Shown: positions 61,732 through 64,000 of the stretch, one piece after another
Numbering within the stretch: the stretch's first letter is position 1
Layout of the letters: each line of letters opens with the position of its first letter
NCBI GenBank assembly: GCA_963702835.1
Contig: OY969762.1
Span: forward strand, 868,001-932,000
Direction of reading: 5' to 3'
Source: JAFGAV01 sp041479055
Lineage (GTDB): Bacteria > Acidobacteriota > Aminicenantia > Aminicenantales > JAFGAV01
DNA length: 64,000 nucleotides
Position numbers and translations under genes: made by a program
Notes under the pieces: model-generated
The model's database searches: none
What the model was told of the DNA's origin: nothing
Seen by the model: only the letters and a program-made list of their open reading frames with translations

Positions 61732-64000
61732 ATGGACGAGTCCCACGAACACACTGAGGTCATCCGCAACGTCCCTCTTATTCCGCTGCGGGACTTGGTC
61801 ATTTTCCCTTCCACCCTGGTTCCCTTCATCATAGGCCGCCAGTCTTCGGTGCAGGCCCTGCAAAAATCGGATGAGTCGGACAAGCTTGTATTCCTGTCCG
61901 CCCAGATCGACCCGGCCTTGGACAACCCCACGGCCAAGGACATTTATTCCCTGGGGGTCATCGCCAAGATCATCCGTACGGTGGCCATGGACGACAAAAA
62001 CATCAAGGTCATTGTGGAAGGGAAGCGACGGGCCCGCATCGTGGAGTACCTGAGCCACACGCCTTTCTACCAGGTCCTGGCCAAGGAGATCAAGGACATC
62101 GAGGACAACAGCCAAGAGGTCCGGGATCTGCTCAAGCAGGTCCTGGGCCTTTTCGAGGAATACCTCAAGCTCAGTCAGAGCGCCAGCGTCCAGTCCATCA
62201 TGCCCGCTTTACGCGACCATACCGCCGACCGCATCGCCGACATCATTGCTTCCCATCTCTACCTGGGGCTGGAGGAGAAACAGAACTTGCTGGAGACGGT
62301 CAATTCCGGGGAAAGAATCCGGCGGTTGAGCTACCTCCTGGAAAATGAGGTGGCCCGCTGGCAGGCCAAGGTCAGGGCCGAGGGCCAGAAAGGGCTCCGG
62401 CGCAAGTTCCCCCTGCGGGGGGAGGCCGGGCCGGGCGCTTTTACCGGCGCTCCAGGACCCAAGAAAGAGGATCAGCCCAACGAGATCGAGGAGTTGAAAC
62501 AAAAGGTGGTCCGGTCCAAAATGCCCAAGGACGCCGATGAAAAGGCCAACAAGGAGATCGAACGGCTGGAGACGATGCCGCCCATGTCGGCCGAGGCCAC
62601 GGTCTGCCGCAACTACCTTGACTGGCTCATCTCCCTGCCCTGGAACAAGAAATCGAGAGAAAAAAGGGATATCAAGGAGGCCCAGCGCATCCTGGACGAG
62701 GACCATTACGGCCTGGAAAAAGTCAAAGAGCGCATCCTGGAGTTTCTGTCCATCCGCCAGCTGGTCAGGAATCCCAAAGGGGTCATCCTCGGCCTGATCG
62801 GCCCCCCGGGCGTGGGCAAGAGTTCCCTGGCCCGCAGCATCGCCCGGTCCACTGGACGCAAGTTCGTCCGGCTGTCGCTGGGCGGCGTGCGCGATGAGGC
62901 CGAGATCCGGGGGCACCGCCGGACCTACATCGGCGCTTATCCCGGCCGGATCATCCAGATGATCAAACGGGCGGGGACTCGCAACCCGGTCTTCCTCTTG
63001 GACGAAGTGGATAAAATGAGCATGGATTTCCGGGGCGACCCGGCCTCGGCCCTCATGGAGGTCCTGGACCCCGAACAGAACAATTCCTTCCTGGACCATT
63101 ACATCGATACGGATTTTGATTTGTCTCAGGTCATGTTCGTGGTCACGGCTAATATGCTGGAGCCCGTCCCCCGGCCCCTCCTCGACCGCATGGAGATCAT
63201 CCGCCTTCCGGGCTACACCGAGGACGAGAAGCTCCAGATCGCCCGCCGCTTCCTGTGGCTCAAGCAGATAGAGATCCACGGCCTCAAGGAAACCAACCTC
63301 AAGATCTCCGATAACGCCTTGCAGAAGTTGATCCAGGAGTACACTCGCGAAGCCGGCGTGCGGAGCCTGGAGCGGGAAATCACCTCCATCTGCCGCAAAG
63401 TGGTCAAGCGTGTCGTTCAGAAGGGCAAGGCTCACCGGGAGCGGGTGACGGAGAAGAACCTGGAGGACTACCTGGGCATCCCCAAATTCCGGAGGCAGAT
63501 CATCGAGAAGACGGACGAGGTGGGGGTGGCCATCGGCATGGCCTGGACGGAGTTCGGCGGGGAGTTGTTGACCTTTGAGGCGACCAAGGTCCACGGCAAG
63601 GGCTCTTTCACCCTGACCGGCCAGTTGGGTGAGATCATGCAGGAATCGGCCCAAACCGCCTTCAGCTACGTCCGGGGCAAGATCTTCGAACTGAACGTGG
63701 CTAAAGATATCCATAAGAATTTCGACATCCATATCCATGTGCCCGAAGGAGCCACGCCCAAGGAAGGTCCCTCGGCCGGCATCCCCTTCGCCATCGCCAT
63801 CCTGTCCCTGCTGACCGACATACCCGTCAGCAAAAAGATCGCCATGAGCGGCGAGATCACCCTGCGGGGCAAGGTTCTCCCCGTGGGCGGCATCAAAGAG
63901 AAATTGCTGGCGGCCTTCCGGGAGGGGATCCGGGAAACCATCCTGCCCCTGGACAACAGGCCCGACCTCAAGGACTTGCCCAAGGTCATATCCCAAAAGA
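61732..64000 (+). CDS. lon: ATP-dependent protease Lon, 3' end beyond window
   Basis: The LonA protease, open from ATG 61732 to the window end. The N-terminal LON domain (VPLIPLRDLVIFPST) is followed by a helical region and AAA+ with Walker A GPPGVGKSS at about residue 357 and Walker B FLLDEVDKM. The protease domain has Ser681 in PKEGPSAG and Lys722 in VGGIKEKLL. Residues about 224-243, where Lon normally has the YYLREQ..AIQKELG coiled-coil motif, are instead Gly/Ala/Pro-rich. About 30-60 C-terminal residues are missing. Confidence 0.96.
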   Translation, partial: MDESHEHTEVIRNVPLIPLRDLVIFPSTLVPFIIGRQSSVQALQKSDESDKLVFLSAQIDPALDNPTAKDIYSLGVIAKIIRTVAMDDKNIKVIVEGKRRARIVEYLSHTPFYQVLAKEIKDIEDNSQEVRDLLKQVLGLFEEYLKLSQSASVQSIMPALRDHTADRIADIIASHLYLGLEEKQNLLETVNSGERIRRLSYLLENEVARWQAKVRAEGQKGLRRKFPLRGEAGPGAFTGAPGPKKEDQPNEIEELKQKVVRSKMPKDADEKANKEIERLETMPPMSAEATVCRNYLDWLISLPWNKKSREKRDIKEAQRILDEDHYGLEKVKERILEFLSIRQLVRNPKGVILGLIGPPGVGKSSLARSIARSTGRKFVRLSLGGVRDEAEIRGHRRTYIGAYPGRIIQMIKRAGTRNPVFLLDEVDKMSMDFRGDPASALMEVLDPEQNNSFLDHYIDTDFDLSQVMFVVTANMLEPVPRPLLDRMEIIRLPGYTEDEKLQIARRFLWLKQIEIHGLKETNLKISDNALQKLIQEYTREAGVRSLEREITSICRKVVKRVVQKGKAHRERVTEKNLEDYLGIPKFRRQIIEKTDEVGVAIGMAWTEFGGELLTFEATKVHGKGSFTLTGQLGEIMQESAQTAFSYVRGKIFELNVAKDIHKNFDIHIHVPEGATPKEGPSAGIPFAIAILSLLTDIPVSKKIAMSGEITLRGKVLPVGGIKEKLLAAFREGIRETILPLDNRPDLKDLPKVISQK

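Noticed and set aside
62209..63996. Very long minus-strand open frame opposite lon
   Set aside because: Its translation is a low-complexity Gly/Asp/Leu/His mixture without domains, and the plus strand encodes Lon with all catalytic motifs. It is an antisense effect of high-GC codon usage.

Overview
The window is a GC-rich, densely packed bacterial chromosome segment, mostly housekeeping with a few accessory patches. Genes often overlap by 4 bp (ATGA, TTGA), sigma-70-type promoters are readable in the few gaps, and start codons include GTG and TTG. The gene set (14-subunit-type complex I, HrcA together with HspR, PilY1-type minor pilin operon, saccharopine-pathway LKR/SDH, S9 and M16 peptidases, GT39/GT87 glycosyltransferases, DUF2085) fits a Gram-negative, deep-branching lineage of the Aminicenantes/Acidobacteria kind. 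That placement is inference; no rRNA is present.

Layout. 1-6245 (+): nuoD(end)-E-F-G-H-I and an MBL-fold hydrolase. 6246-6511: a copy of a structured dispersed repeat. 6512-7687 (-): membrane glycosyltransferase. 7892-14528 (+): malic enzyme, terminator, then dnaK (frameshifted)-dnaJ-hspR-sigma factor-DnaC-like ATPase behind a promoter that carries a HAIR-like operator. 14603-21246 (+): tRNA-Asn, a structured leader, and a fimT/pilV/pilW/pilX/pilY1-like minor pilin operon (pilW frameshifted). 21268-24023 (-): an inactive/active M16 peptidase pair. 24128-25866 (+): an NtrC-type regulator whose 3' end overlaps the RNase P RNA gene. 25967-31684 (-): nuoJKLMN. 31787-36801 (+): tRNA-fMet, a TPR-gene remnant, a Ser/His signal-peptidase-like protein, an alpha/alpha-toroid protein, folK, an S9 peptidase. 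36809-38576 (-): yraN, cysS. 38729-42322 (+): LKR, SDH, Memo-like protein. 42323-42724: two more repeat copies. 42725-52902 (+): hrcA-grpE-dnaJ2-rsmE-protein kinase, ilvE, pilT, alaS, lytic transglycosylase. 52979-56145 (-): envelope/lipid operon. 56362-64000 (+): protease-TPR protein, tRNA-Leu, and tig-clpP-clpX-lon (lon runs off the end).

The genes form a few working sets. One is a respiratory complex I built from two loci about 20 kb apart on opposite strands, with a strikingly short NuoG. Another is a large protein-quality-control inventory: DnaK/DnaJ under a probable HspR circuit, HrcA/GrpE/second DnaJ in a separate operon, and trigger factor/ClpXP/Lon together. A third is type IV pilus machinery (minor pilins, PilY1, PilT). 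Saccharopine-route lysine catabolism, central metabolism and translation genes fill the rest.

Two single-gene frameshifts (dnaK, pilW) in otherwise intact reading frames suggest either residual assembly indels or real lesions. The most notable unexplained signals are the repeat family whose terminal stem covaries between copies, the overlap of rnpB with a protein-coding gene, and the HAIR-like operator. I see no CRISPR array, phage, transposase or defence system.
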